DNA of 64,000 nt from contig NZ_LR134356.1 in assembly GCF_900637195.1 (NCBI RefSeq), forward strand, positions 5,394,001 through 5,458,000, in the 5' to 3' direction. Below, piece after piece: positions 27,254-35,678 of the stretch (within the stretch, counting starts at the first letter, position 1; each line of letters begins with the position of its first letter). Both the position numbers and the translations under genes were made by a program. The notes below the pieces were generated by a model, which had not been told where the DNA came from, searched no databases, and saw nothing but the letters and a program-made list of their open reading frames with translations. Origin of the DNA: Mycolicibacterium aurum (lineage in GTDB: Bacteria > Actinomycetota > Actinomycetes > Mycobacteriales > Mycobacteriaceae).

Positions 27254-29626
27254 GTGACAGATCCGGTGCCGGATTTCGGCCGCGAGCTGCTCGCTTGCGC
27301 GGTCGAGGGCACCGCCGCCGACGAGCACCCGCTGCGCCATGTGGCGGACCTGGCGCCGCGGCGCGCCAGGTCGCACCCGTGGCCGCACTGGGCGGACCCA
27401 GATGTGGTGCGCGCGTTCGGTGATCGCGGGGTCGGATCGCTGTGGTCGCATCAGCTGGCGGCGGCCGATCTGGCGCACGACGGACGGCATGTGGTCCTCA
27501 GCACCGGTACCGCCTCGGGCAAGTCGCTGGCCTACCAGCTGCCGATACTGACCGCCCTCAAGGAGAATCCGCGGTCCCGGATGCTGTACCTGTCGCCCAC
27601 GAAGGCGCTCGGGCACGATCAGCTGCGTGCGGCCGCATCGCTCACGTCGGCGGTGCCGGGACTCTCGGATGTCGGGCCGACGGCCTACGACGGCGACAGC
27701 CCCGCCGAAGTGCGGCGCTTCGCGCGGGAACGCTCGCGCTGGATCTTCTCCAACCCCGACATGATTCACCTGTCGATGCTGCGCAACCACGCCCGATGGG
27801 CCGTCTTCCTGCGCAATCTGCGGTATCTGGTCGTCGACGAATGCCACTACTACCGCGGGATTTTCGGCTCCAACGTGGCAATGGTGCTCCGCCGGCTGCT
27901 CCGGCTGTGCGCGAGATACGCGCCGGACGGCGCCGACTTCGCCGGGCCGACGGTGATCTTCGCCAGCGCCACCACCTCGCAGGCCGCCGCGACCGCGTCG
28001 GAGCTGATAGGGCAGACGGTGGTGGAGGTCACCGACGACGGCTCACCGCAGGGCGCCCGGACCGTCGCGCTGTGGGAACCCGCGCTGATCCCCGATCTGC
28101 TCGGCGAGAACGGAGCGCCGGTGCGCAGGTCGGCCGGCGCGGAGGCCTCGCGGGTGATGGCCGACCTGATGGCCGAGGGTGCGCGCACCCTGACCTTCGT
28201 GCGGTCGCGGCGGGGCGCCGAGCTCACGGCACTGGGTGCGCAGGCCCGGCTGGCCGACACCGCGCCCGAGCTGGCCCAGCAGGTGGCCTCCTACCGGGCC
28301 GGCTATCTCGCCGAGGACCGGCGCAGGCTGGAACGGGCGCTGGCCGACGGCGAGCTGCGCGGCGTGGCCACCACCAACGCCCTCGAGCTCGGGGTGGACA
28401 TCGCCGGCCTGGACGCTGTCGTACTGGCCGGATTCCCCGGCACCGTCGCGTCGTTCTGGCAGCAGGCCGGGCGGGCGGGTCGGCGCGGGCAGGGTGCGCT
28501 CATCGTGTTGATCGCGCGCGACGATCCGCTGGACACCTATCTGGTGCATCACCCGTCCGCGCTGCTGGACCGCCCCATCGAACGGGTCGTCATCGACCCC
28601 GCGAACCCCTATGTGCTGGGACCGCAGCTACTTTGTGCGGCAACGGAATTGCCGCTGACCGAGGCCGAAGTGCGGATGTGGGACGCCGAATCGGTGGCGG
28701 CGACCCTGGTCGACGACGGCCTGCTGCGCCGGAGGCCGAGCGGGTACTTCCCCAGCCCGGGCGTCGATCCGCACCCCGCCGTGGACATCCGGGGGTCCAC
28801 GGGTGGTCAGATCGCGATCCTGGAGGACGGCACGGGCCGTATGCTCGGTAGCGCCGGGGCGGGGCAGGCGCCCGCGTCGGTACACCCCGGGGCGGTCTAC
28901 CTGCACCAGGGTGAGACGTATGTGGTCGATTCGCTCGACTTCGAGGACGGGATCGCGTTCGTGCACGCCGAGGATCCCGGATACACGACCTTCGCGCGGG
29001 AGCTGACCGACATCGCCGTCACCGGCCACGGCGAACGCACCGAGCACGGCGCGGTCACGGTGGGGCTGGTGCCGGTGTCGGTCAGTAACACCGTCACCGG
29101 GTACCTGCGTCGCCGGCTCGACGGCGAGGTCATCGATTTCGTCGAACTCGACATGCCCACCCGGACACTCGACACGGTCGCGGTGATGTGCACGATCACG
29201 CCGGAAGCGCTGCAGGACAGCGGAATCGACCCGCTGCGGATTCCGGGATCGCTGCACGCGGCCGAGCACGCCGCCATCGGGCTGCTGCCCCTGGTGGCCA
29301 GCTGCGACCGCGGCGACATCGGCGGGGTGTCCACCGCGGTCGGACCGGTGGGCGGCCTGCCCACGATTTTCGTCTACGACGGCTATCCGGGTGGCGCGGG
29401 CTTCGCGGCCCGCGGATTCCGCACCATGAACCGCTGGTGGGGCGCCACCGTGTCGGCGATCGAGGCGTGCGAATGTCCCAGCGGCTGCCCGTCGTGTGTG
29501 CAGTCCCCCAAATGCGGCAACGGCAACGATCCGCTGGACAAAGACGGCGCGGTCCGGGTGTTGAGGCTGGTCGTCGGACTGCTGACCGCCGGCTTCCCGT
29601 CCGGGGGGTCGCCCCGCCCTCGGTAG
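27254..29626 (+). CDS. DEAD/DEAH-box helicase with DUF1998 domain (MrfA-like)
   Basis: A 790-aa SF2 helicase. Motif I STGTASGKSLAYQLP, motif II VVDECHYYRG (DECH instead of DEAH), motif III SATTS, motif VI QQAGRAGRRGQ. The C-terminal DUF1998 domain carries a four-cysteine cluster in ECPSGCPSCVQSPKCG, a metal-binding signature of the MrfA/YprA group involved in repair of mitomycin-type damage in Bacillus. GTG/ATG region at 27254. Homologue of Rv3649. The exact repair role in this species is inferred. Confidence 0.88.
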   Translation: MTDPVPDFGRELLACAVEGTAADEHPLRHVADLAPRRARSHPWPHWADPDVVRAFGDRGVGSLWSHQLAAADLAHDGRHVVLSTGTASGKSLAYQLPILTALKENPRSRMLYLSPTKALGHDQLRAAASLTSAVPGLSDVGPTAYDGDSPAEVRRFARERSRWIFSNPDMIHLSMLRNHARWAVFLRNLRYLVVDECHYYRGIFGSNVAMVLRRLLRLCARYAPDGADFAGPTVIFASATTSQAAATASELIGQTVVEVTDDGSPQGARTVALWEPALIPDLLGENGAPVRRSAGAEASRVMADLMAEGARTLTFVRSRRGAELTALGAQARLADTAPELAQQVASYRAGYLAEDRRRLERALADGELRGVATTNALELGVDIAGLDAVVLAGFPGTVASFWQQAGRAGRRGQGALIVLIARDDPLDTYLVHHPSALLDRPIERVVIDPANPYVLGPQLLCAATELPLTEAEVRMWDAESVAATLVDDGLLRRRPSGYFPSPGVDPHPAVDIRGSTGGQIAILEDGTGRMLGSAGAGQAPASVHPGAVYLHQGETYVVDSLDFEDGIAFVHAEDPGYTTFARELTDIAVTGHGERTEHGAVTVGLVPVSVSNTVTGYLRRRLDGEVIDFVELDMPTRTLDTVAVMCTITPEALQDSGIDPLRIPGSLHAAEHAAIGLLPLVASCDRGDIGGVSTAVGPVGGLPTIFVYDGYPGGAGFAARGFRTMNRWWGATVSAIEACECPSGCPSCVQSPKCGNGNDPLDKDGAVRVLRLVVGLLTAGFPSGGSPRPR

Positions 29627-29636
29627 GATCATCGCC

Positions 29637-30716
29637 ATGACCCACGACTGGATGCTCGTGGAAACACTTGGCACCGAGCCCGTCGTGGTCGCGCATGGTT
29701 CCCGCACCGAAGACCTGGTTCCCGTCAGCGCCTACCTGCGCCGCAACCCCCACCTGATGGCCATCCAGACCGCGATCGGCGAAGCGGTCCGCGCCGGGGG
29801 CGCGATGAGCAGCATCACGCCGAAGAACGACCGGGTGATCAAGACCGAGGTCGTCCAGATGTCCGACGGCCGCATCCACGGCGTCCAGATCTGGCTGGGG
29901 GCGCCCGACGAGACACCCCCGGAAAGGCCCATGGTGGGTCCGCTGCTGTGGGACCTCACCGCGGGAACGGCCACCGACACCCCGGAGTCGCTGCAGGTCG
30001 GCGGGTGGAATCCGGCCAAGCAGACGACCCACGGCCGCGTCTTCGCCGACGATCTGCCGCGACGCAACCTCAACCCCAACGAGGCCGAGGTGATCAGCAT
30101 GGTGATCAATCCCGAGGCGGGGATGACCATCTGCAACACCTGGGATGTCACCGACTATCGCGGCGACCCGATCACCGTCGGGTTCGTCGCCCGGTCGCTT
30201 CCGGAGATCCAGGACGACGGCAGCGAACGTCTGATCTGCCGTGCGATGAACTGGCGCAGCGTGCGCGACGGCGCGAGTCTGCAGCACGATCTGCTGGGAC
30301 AGCGGATTCTGGACGGGCTGGCCGAGCCGGGTGTGCACCGGGCGCTCGTCGATCCGATGCACTGGACCTTGCTCAAGTGGATCGACGATCCCGCGCCCTT
30401 CTTCGACTGGCGCGGCGGCGTGGTCAACCGGTTGGCCACCCATCCGCAGGACAAGCCGACCCTGGAGGCCATGGCCGCAGCGTTCGAGTCCGGCGCCGCA
30501 CACGGTGTGCTGCGCATGGTCGCCCGCCATGGGGGGTGGACGCCGGTGCATGTCACGGTCCATCGCGTCGAGCTCGGCAACGGCATCTACGCAGGCTTGG
30601 CGTCGCTGCGGTTACCCACCCCCGATGAGCTCACCGCCGCGGATCTCGACGACGGCACCAAGGCGCCGGCCGGCCGGAAAGTGTTCTCCCGCAAGGACAA
30701 AGCCACCCAAGCCTGA
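29637..30716 (+). CDS. Rv3651-like sensor-domain protein
   Basis: A 359-aa cytoplasmic protein, homologue of Rv3651 by position and length. From memory the M. tuberculosis protein has been described as built from PAS/GAF-like sensor domains; the sequence here shows repeated beta-rich blocks consistent with this but no catalytic motif. ATG 29637 is 11 bp after the helicase stop, so the two are probably co-transcribed. Ligand unknown. Confidence 0.7.
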   Translation: MTHDWMLVETLGTEPVVVAHGSRTEDLVPVSAYLRRNPHLMAIQTAIGEAVRAGGAMSSITPKNDRVIKTEVVQMSDGRIHGVQIWLGAPDETPPERPMVGPLLWDLTAGTATDTPESLQVGGWNPAKQTTHGRVFADDLPRRNLNPNEAEVISMVINPEAGMTICNTWDVTDYRGDPITVGFVARSLPEIQDDGSERLICRAMNWRSVRDGASLQHDLLGQRILDGLAEPGVHRALVDPMHWTLLKWIDDPAPFFDWRGGVVNRLATHPQDKPTLEAMAAAFESGAAHGVLRMVARHGGWTPVHVTVHRVELGNGIYAGLASLRLPTPDELTAADLDDGTKAPAGRKVFSRKDKATQA

Positions 30717-30727
30717 CTGCGGGGTGC

Positions 30728-31948
30728 TCACGGTTTTTTCCCGTTTCCGTTGCCCTTACCGTTGCCGTTGCCCTTCGGCCCCTTCTCCGCCGGCGCCGGT
30801 GGTGGCGGAGGCTGCACCACCGGGATGGCGACGGTGGTCGATGGCGGAGGAGGCGGGGGCGTGGTCGGCGGGGGTGGCGGCATGGTCGTGCTGGTGCTGA
30901 CCGGTTGCGGCGGCGGCGACGTCGTGAACGGATCCATGGCCACCGCAAGCGCGGCGACGACGAAGGCGACCACCGCGGCGGCGGCGATCAGGTACCCGCG
31001 TGTACGTGTCCTGCGCTGCGGGGGTGCGGGTGGCGGCGCCGGGTATGCCCGCGATGGCGGCAATGGCTGCGCGAGCACCTTCGTCCCCGGACGTGGAGGC
31101 TGCGCCGCTGGGACGATGCCCGCGTGCAGCGCGACGGCGTCACCGGCGAGCGCTGCACGCATTTGTGCGGCACTGCCGAAGCGTAGGCGGGGGTCGCGGC
31201 TCATGGCGCGGTCGACGACCTGGGCCAGGACGGGATCGACATCGTTACGTACCGCGCCGACCGGCTGCGGCGGTGGCGCATCGATGATCGCCCGCGCAAG
31301 CGCAGCGGGATTGTCCTGTGGGAAGGCCCGACGTCCCAAGAGCGCTTCGTAGCCGATGATCCCGACGGCGTAGAGGTCGTCTCGGACGGACGCGGGAGCG
31401 CCGGTGATCCGCTCCGGGCTCATGTAACAGAGCGTGCCGACTATTTGTCCTGTTGTGGTGTGGGCAGCGCCGCCGGTTTTGGCGATACCGAAGTCGGCGA
31501 CCTTCATGCAGTCACCGGTCGTCGACACCAGAATGTTGGCCGGCTTGATGTCGCGGTGCAGCACCCCCGCCGCGTGCGCGGCGGAAAGGGCAGCCAGCAC
31601 GTCGTCGAGCACGGACCGAACCTGCGCCGGAGGCATCGGTCCGTCCGCCATGACGTCGGCGAGAGTGCGTCCGGGTAGGCGTTCCATGATGATGAACGGC
31701 CTGCCGTCGTGCACACCAGAGTCGTGCACGGACACGATGTTGGGATGCGATAGTCCGGCGGCGGATCGCGCCTCGTCCTCGAATCTGCCCCGGATGCCGG
31801 GGTCACTGTCGAGGTGAGGGTGCAACAGCTTGACGGCTACCGGGCGACTCAACCGCGTGTCCCACCCGTCGCGGACCTCGGCCATGCCGCCACAGCCCAG
31901 CAAATCTCTGAGCTCGTAGCGGCCCGCAAGCATTTCGCGGCCGGTCAT
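30728..31948 (-). CDS. Transmembrane Ser/Thr protein kinase with Pro-rich extracellular tail
   Basis: A 406-aa PknB-type kinase. The N-terminal kinase domain (about 10-270) has LGCGGMAEV, VAVKLL, HRDIKPANIL (catalytic loop), ADFGIAK and SPER. After a proline-rich juxtamembrane part comes one membrane helix (about 307-328), then an extracytoplasmic tail of proline runs and a short glycine-asparagine-lysine repeat (GNGNGK). The tail lacks PASTA domains, so no muropeptide-sensing domain is evident. The M. tuberculosis locus has no kinase here, so it is lineage-specific. Convergent with the Rv3651 homologue. Confidence 0.9.
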   Translation of the reverse strand: MTGREMLAGRYELRDLLGCGGMAEVRDGWDTRLSRPVAVKLLHPHLDSDPGIRGRFEDEARSAAGLSHPNIVSVHDSGVHDGRPFIIMERLPGRTLADVMADGPMPPAQVRSVLDDVLAALSAAHAAGVLHRDIKPANILVSTTGDCMKVADFGIAKTGGAAHTTTGQIVGTLCYMSPERITGAPASVRDDLYAVGIIGYEALLGRRAFPQDNPAALARAIIDAPPPQPVGAVRNDVDPVLAQVVDRAMSRDPRLRFGSAAQMRAALAGDAVALHAGIVPAAQPPRPGTKVLAQPLPPSRAYPAPPPAPPQRRTRTRGYLIAAAAVVAFVVAALAVAMDPFTTSPPPQPVSTSTTMPPPPPTTPPPPPPSTTVAIPVVQPPPPPAPAEKGPKGNGNGKGNGNGKKP

Positions 31949-32032
31949 TGTGTCTGCGTAGCCGAACTTGCAGCGGCGTAAACAGCGACGGATCGGGTCA
32001 TCCCGTCGATTGTCCTGCCCGCTGGTCCCGAG

Positions 32033-32359
32033 TCACCCCGAGGGGGTGCCGGGCCCGGCGCGCGCCACCGCGCGCGCCGCACCCATCCCGAAGGCCCGCA
32101 GCCGGATCGCCGCCTCGACGGTGACGACGGCATCCAGGTCCTGCACCGAGCAGGCGACCACGGTGGTGCCCGTCGCCGCAGCCAGCTCGGTGGCCAGCGC
32201 GCACGCCGTGGCGGCGCCCCCGGCAAGGGACGCGGCCGCGGCGAGCGCGGCGAGGTCGGCCGACGCCTGGGCCCGATGCCGCGCGATGACGGCCGCACCC
32301 AGATAGGCGCCACCGACGGTCACGGCGACCAGCACGCCGCACATCGCGGCCGCGATCAC
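32033..32359 (-). CDS. TadE/TadG-like pilus assembly protein (Rv3654c-like)
   Basis: Last gene of the Tad/Flp cluster. The N-terminal hydrophobic helix (VIAAAMCGVLVAVTVGGAYLG) followed by RHRAQASADLAALAAA is typical of the TadE-like pseudopilin family TIGR03816. GTG 32359 is the first ordinary start in frame. The conserved pre-helix residues RGERGSAT lie just upstream, so a rare start nearer 32390 is possible. The frame overlaps the end of the TadE gene. Confidence 0.7.
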   Translation of the reverse strand: MIAAAMCGVLVAVTVGGAYLGAAVIARHRAQASADLAALAAAASLAGGAATACALATELAAATGTTVVACSVQDLDAVVTVEAAIRLRAFGMGAARAVARAGPGTPSG

Positions 32360-32375
32360 GGTCGCCGAACCGCGC

Positions 32376-32651
32376 TCACCCCGTGTCGACTTCGGCGACG
32401 GCCACCGCCTGTCCGGCAATCGAGAGGCCGGGCAGAAGAACCGACCGTGTCGTGACCCGTGCGACGACGAACTGCCCGTCGCGTCGCACGTCGATGACCG
32501 ATTCCCCCGGTGCGATCGCCCGCGCTGCGACGGTGGCGGACCCGCCGTCCCCTCGGGCGGCAAGCCTGGCGGCTTCCCTGGCGGCGTCGATGCAGCGCAC
32601 CTGCATCGACACGGCGGCAAGCCCGGCCACGCAGACCGCGAGCACCGCCAC
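32376..32651 (-). CDS. TadE-family pseudopilin (Rv3655c-like)
   Basis: Pilus assembly minor pilin. The frame at 32651 gives 91 aa, but the same frame continues upstream through the characteristic FATAEAAFAIAALVAV segment to the pilin stop at 32707 without an ATG or GTG. The true start may therefore be a rare codon (CTG 32708 overlaps the pilin stop as CTGA). The sequence SMQVRCIDAAREAARLAARGD is the family hallmark. Confidence 0.72.
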   Translation of the reverse strand: MAVLAVCVAGLAAVSMQVRCIDAAREAARLAARGDGGSATVAARAIAPGESVIDVRRDGQFVVARVTTRSVLLPGLSIAGQAVAVAEVDTG

Positions 32652-32704
32652 CAGCGCGGCAATCGCGAAAGCCGCTTCCGCCGTGGCGAATCCCGATTCG
32701 GCAT

Positions 32705-32839
32705 TCAGATGTTCGTGGTCAACGCCCGGCTGATGATGTTGGTGAGCGCACCGACGATGGAGTCGCCGGTGACAACCGTGTAGAGGATGGCCCCGAACGC
32801 GGCAGCGGCAATGGTGCCGATGGCGTACTCGGTAGTCAT
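32705..32839 (-). pseudogene. 3' fragment of Flp pilin gene, restarted at an island-supplied ATG
   Basis: The 44-codon reading frame MTTEY followed by AIGTIAAAAFGAILYTVV is the C-terminal part of the Rv3656c-type Flp pilin. Only the residues after Tyr are host DNA; the ATG ACT ACC GAG lies on the island side of attR. The prepilin leader (ending Glu-Asp-Gly) is missing. The ATG follows the stop of the last island gene by three bases in the same frame (TAA TCT ATG), so translation by re-initiation is possible. Product would be close to a mature pilin but without its export leader. Confidence 0.85.
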
Positions 32840-32851
32840 AGATTACACCGA
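32825..32851. repeat. attR of the serine-integrase island
   Basis: Left junction. The presumed crossover trinucleotide GTA is at 32825-32827 on the plus strand (TAC, the pilin Tyr codon, on minus). TTACACCGA at 32843-32851 is the island-side arm of attP. Host pilin sequence begins to the left of 32825. Confidence 0.82.
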
Positions 32852-33268
32852 AGGGTCCTCGGGTTGCTCTGGTGGTGCCAGACTCGCGAAGAACTTAGCC
32901 ATTGGGGCGAACATGTCCGGAGCAACTACCAATGTGAAGTCGCGTTCCTCAGCGTCACCACGTCGACGAACGCTAAGCGTGACCCGGTCTTCGGCGAAGT
33001 ACATAGCCTCCGGCGGGTTGTACTGGCGCGAACCATCTCGCTCCCATCGGTGCGGCACTTCTACCAGGATGTATTCATCCAGCGCTATGAGGGAGTCACC
33101 CACTAGGACATGCGGATTGGCCACCCCACCGTCCGCGCCTGTTTCCCCGCCCATGAGAATCCATTCTTGGTCAGGCAAAGTGCGTTTGTGTTCGGCGCAG
33201 ACAGGTCCCGCGCCCGAGAGGTTTTCAGTTGCTTCGTGTGGGCACTTCAGCACCCGGCACTGAGTCAT
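32843..33268 (-). CDS. Island protein with N-terminal Cys/His cluster
   Basis: A 141-aa protein of unknown function, the last island gene before attR. Near the N-terminus C4-x4-C9 and, 14 residues later, C-x2-H could bind zinc. The rest is beta-rich and acidic. ATG 33268 chosen over an upstream TTG. Its stop codon TAA lies inside the attP arm at 32843-32851, so gene end and integration site coincide. Confidence 0.65.
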   Translation of the reverse strand: MTQCRVLKCPHEATENLSGAGPVCAEHKRTLPDQEWILMGGETGADGGVANPHVLVGDSLIALDEYILVEVPHRWERDGSRQYNPPEAMYFAEDRVTLSVRRRGDAEERDFTLVVAPDMFAPMAKFFASLAPPEQPEDPSV

Positions 33269-33367
33269 AAGCAAAATGATCGCAGCTCACACCGACAAAG
33301 CTTCACATTCGGGCCTGTGCCCTGCTCGCTAATATGGACATTCTCGGCCCGGCTTTGGCGCGGATGG

Positions 33368-33964
33368 CTAGTCGTCCTGTCCCACTTTCGTCGGGATCCT
33401 GGATTTGCTTGGATCAATTGTCAGCGGCCCGGCGGAAGCCTTCAGTTCAACAGCGACCCGGTCGGCGACGAACAAACGCGCCTCCTTCTCCTTGGATCGC
33501 AGCTCGTACAGCTTCGTACGTGCATTGATGTTTTGCTCCGAACCCGATTGGGTCATTCCGATTACCCGTGCTTGAACAGTCATTGCCAATGCGATCTTGC
33601 GCCAAGCCTCTAATCTCGTCTTGACCTCATTGGATCCATAAGCGTTCACCAGAGCGGCGGTCTTCGCCTGATCATCTAGGGAAGGCAGTTCCGGTTCAGG
33701 TTGCGGCGGCTCTGTTTCGAGAATTGGGTAGGCCATCTGCGCCCAATTGCCTACCCGTTCCGCCTCCTCTAGAGCCTGAATGTAGGCGGCTTCGAGGCGT
33801 TGCTGTTGACGAGCCTCAGTCGCAAGTAGACGCGAGTTCGCGAGCTGACTGTTGCTTACTGTCTCCGCATGCGTCCTGCCTTGCCTGCCCGATAGCCATG
33901 TGAAGAACACGCCGAAGGCACCAGCGCTCGCCGTCGCGACCGGACTAACCCATTCCCACGCCAC
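33368..33964 (-). CDS. Island membrane-anchored coiled-coil protein
   Basis: About 198 aa from GTG 33964. One N-terminal hydrophobic segment (SPVATASAGAFGVFFTWLSG) is followed by a charged, helical region with coiled-coil character (residues about 25-70) and further helices. Base composition looks lower in GC than the flanking host genes. No family recognised. It could be a moron-type gene affecting the host surface or superinfection, but that is speculation. Confidence 0.6.
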   Translation of the reverse strand: MAWEWVSPVATASAGAFGVFFTWLSGRQGRTHAETVSNSQLANSRLLATEARQQQRLEAAYIQALEEAERVGNWAQMAYPILETEPPQPEPELPSLDDQAKTAALVNAYGSNEVKTRLEAWRKIALAMTVQARVIGMTQSGSEQNINARTKLYELRSKEKEARLFVADRVAVELKASAGPLTIDPSKSRIPTKVGQDD

Positions 33965-34004
33965 AGTTCGAGTATCGGATGGATGTTGCCGTTGGTGCCG
34001 CAGG

Positions 34005-34298
34005 TCAGCCCGGAGAGTTGCGGTCGGACTGCGTCCCCAAAGCGGGCCGGTACCAATCGGTGGGGCCAACGCCCGCCGCGGTCATCACCGGGATGGTGAG
34101 CGTCTCTGCGGTGCCGGGTGCTTGGGTGTCCAGCCACGCGGCAACACGGGCCGCTGTGGCCTGGAATCCGGCCGGGGTGTCGTATCCATCGAACGACCGG
34201 CAATCGTTCGGGAGGCGGGCTGCCAGAGCCTCAGGGCTCATGGTCTGAGAGCGACGGTTCCGCCGTCGCGTTGGTGACATGCCAGTGCCTCGGGCCAT
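34005..34298 (-). CDS. Small island protein downstream of small terminase
   Basis: A 97-aa protein whose ATG 34298 overlaps the terminase stop as TGATG, so the pair is translationally coupled. The N-terminus is very basic (RRRNRRS), the rest contains helices with Trp and Tyr. Function unknown. Confidence 0.6.
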   Translation of the reverse strand: MARGTGMSPTRRRNRRSQTMSPEALAARLPNDCRSFDGYDTPAGFQATAARVAAWLDTQAPGTAETLTIPVMTAAGVGPTDWYRPALGTQSDRNSPG

Positions 34299-34591
34299 CA
34301 GTCGGCCTCCTGTCCCTCGAAGTTGAGTCGTGCGATGAGTTGAGCGAGTAGGGCCCGCTGAGCGCGTACCTCACCGATGAGCGGATGGATTACGAGCTGG
34401 CCGGTGCTGCCCTTGGCGGTCAGCGGCTCTTTGGCCGCTGCGCGTTCCAGCTTGGCGACGGCGTCCGAGACCCGGCAGGCGTGCGTAAGCACCTCCAGCT
34501 TGTGCGGCTCGTTGTCTAGGTCGAACTCGTCGTTCACGGTCTCCCAGAGCCGTGTTCCAGCGGCTTTGAGGCCGCGTGGCTTCGTGGGCAT
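34298..34591 (-). CDS. Phage terminase small subunit (P27-like)
   Basis: A 97-aa DNA-recognition subunit for packaging. It fits the P27 family: Pro/Lys-rich start (PTKPRGLKAAGTRLW), a central helical region with LTHACRVSDAVAKLE, then LTAKGSTGQLVIHPLIGEVRAQRALL. No large terminase (ATPase/nuclease) gene is present in the island, implying use of another phage's large subunit. Preceded by AAAGGGGG as RBS. Confidence 0.8.
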   Translation of the reverse strand: MPTKPRGLKAAGTRLWETVNDEFDLDNEPHKLEVLTHACRVSDAVAKLERAAAKEPLTAKGSTGQLVIHPLIGEVRAQRALLAQLIARLNFEGQEAD

Positions 34592-35046
34592 TTCGACCCC
34601 CTTTCTGACGGGGCAATATCGCCCCTGATCTGGGGCTCTCTGAAAAATTGAAGTTCTGAAAGTCGCGTGTGATCCCTCGACCGCATTACGTGCCGGTCCT
34701 GAGCCCCCGGGCAGGGGTAAACCCCCGTGGGGTAGTCGGGGTGCCTACCCGCAGGCGAGGCAGGGGGAGGGGCGAGCGAGGGCGACTACCTACCCGGGAG
34801 GGGCTGGCAGGCCAGCGCGGGCAGGCGTGCCACCTGCCAACTCGCACCCCGGAGGCCATCCAGGTGAGGCCGGGGGTGCCCCACACCCGGCGGAGGGGGG
34901 TGTGCACCCGGGGAGGGGGTTCCCTACCCCGGAGGGGGTACCTACCCCCTACCTACCTCACTCCCTATGTCCAGTTACGTTGCAGATCAACACATCTCAT
35001 GCGGTATAGCTTGCGCTATACACGGTAAGCGTGTACTTTGGCCGAC
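34592..35046. other. GC-rich structured noncoding region next to small terminase (candidate packaging site)
   Basis: A 455-bp stretch with no credible gene. Between about 34690 and 34965 it is packed with short inverted and direct repeats of the type ACCCCCGTGGGGT and CCGGAGGGGGT, then CTACC repeats. A hairpin at about 34600-34640 could terminate transcripts. Its position upstream of the small terminase gene is where cos/pac sites are found in related phages. The 3' part contains the promoter/operator of the secreted-peptide gene. Confidence 0.4.
35004..35021. promoter_or_regulatory. 18-bp perfect inverted repeat, probable operator
   Basis: GTATAGC-TTGC-GCTATAC lies 25 bp before the ATG of the secreted peptide gene, overlapping a likely -10 (TATAGC or TATACA). 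The half GCGCTATA also occurs just upstream of the nuclease-like gene (about 41837-41844), so one regulator may act at both. Confidence 0.55.
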
Positions 35047-35301
35047 ATGAACATCACCCGCATCGCCGCATCGGCACTCATCGCATTCGCTTCTGTCGCA
35101 GGCGCTTCCGCTCCTGCCTTTGCTCAACCCATCACCGAGGACAGCGACGCATGGAGCTGCGTCGACATGGGGAACCGCATCTGCGGACCCGACAATCCGC
35201 GCGGTGTACCAGCTGGTCAGTACGACGAAGGCGGCGTGCTCATCCCGTGGGCGCTGAGCGAGGTTCCCGCCTGGTGCAAGGACATCTGCTTGGGTGCGTA
35301 G
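35047..35301 (+). CDS. Small secreted Cys-containing island protein
   Basis: An 84-aa precursor. The first 28 residues form a classical signal peptide ending in SAPAFAQ (A-x-A cleavage). The mature part of about 57 residues is acidic and has four cysteines, suggesting two disulfides. ATG 35047 starts at the signal peptide. Preceded by an operator-like palindrome. No family recognised; a secreted moron protein is plausible. Confidence 0.68.
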   Translation: MNITRIAASALIAFASVAGASAPAFAQPITEDSDAWSCVDMGNRICGPDNPRGVPAGQYDEGGVLIPWALSEVPAWCKDICLGA

Positions 35302-35370
35302 TGATTACGCACCTGTCCCACAAGCGCCCCGCCATCGTGCGGGGCGTTTCCCGTTGGCAGACTGCAAGGC

Positions 35371-35544
35371 ATGGCCGTCCGCTATCTATCGCGTACCGAG
35401 GTCGCCGAACGTATCGGGGTCAAGCCCGACACACTGGGCCGGTACAAGCTGCCAGAGCCCGACGCCATGATCGGCGCCACGCGGGGATGGCTGCCGGAGA
35501 CGATTGACGCGTGGGACCGGCAGCGCCCATCCCGGACTCACTAA
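35371..35544 (+). CDS. AlpA/MerR-like helix-turn-helix regulator or excisionase
   Basis: A 57-aa DNA-binding protein beginning MAVRYLSRTEVAERIG and ending with GWLPETIDAWDRQRP. This is the winged HTH_17 pattern of AlpA/Xis-like proteins that are frequent in actinobacterial mobile elements. In P4-like elements AlpA proteins control integrase or replication; here it could regulate the divergent capsid or rightward genes. Too short for most gene callers. Confidence 0.72.
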   Translation: MAVRYLSRTEVAERIGVKPDTLGRYKLPEPDAMIGATRGWLPETIDAWDRQRPSRTH

Positions 35545-35678
35545 TCTCTGACTTGCACCCTGCTTCGGGAATTGCCACGGCTATTCATGCGAGAGATGTC
35601 CCTAATATGTTGGTTGTCGGAGCGGCTGGATACCGTCGTTCGACGAACGGGAATCGTTCACGAGAGAAGAGGTCGGGG

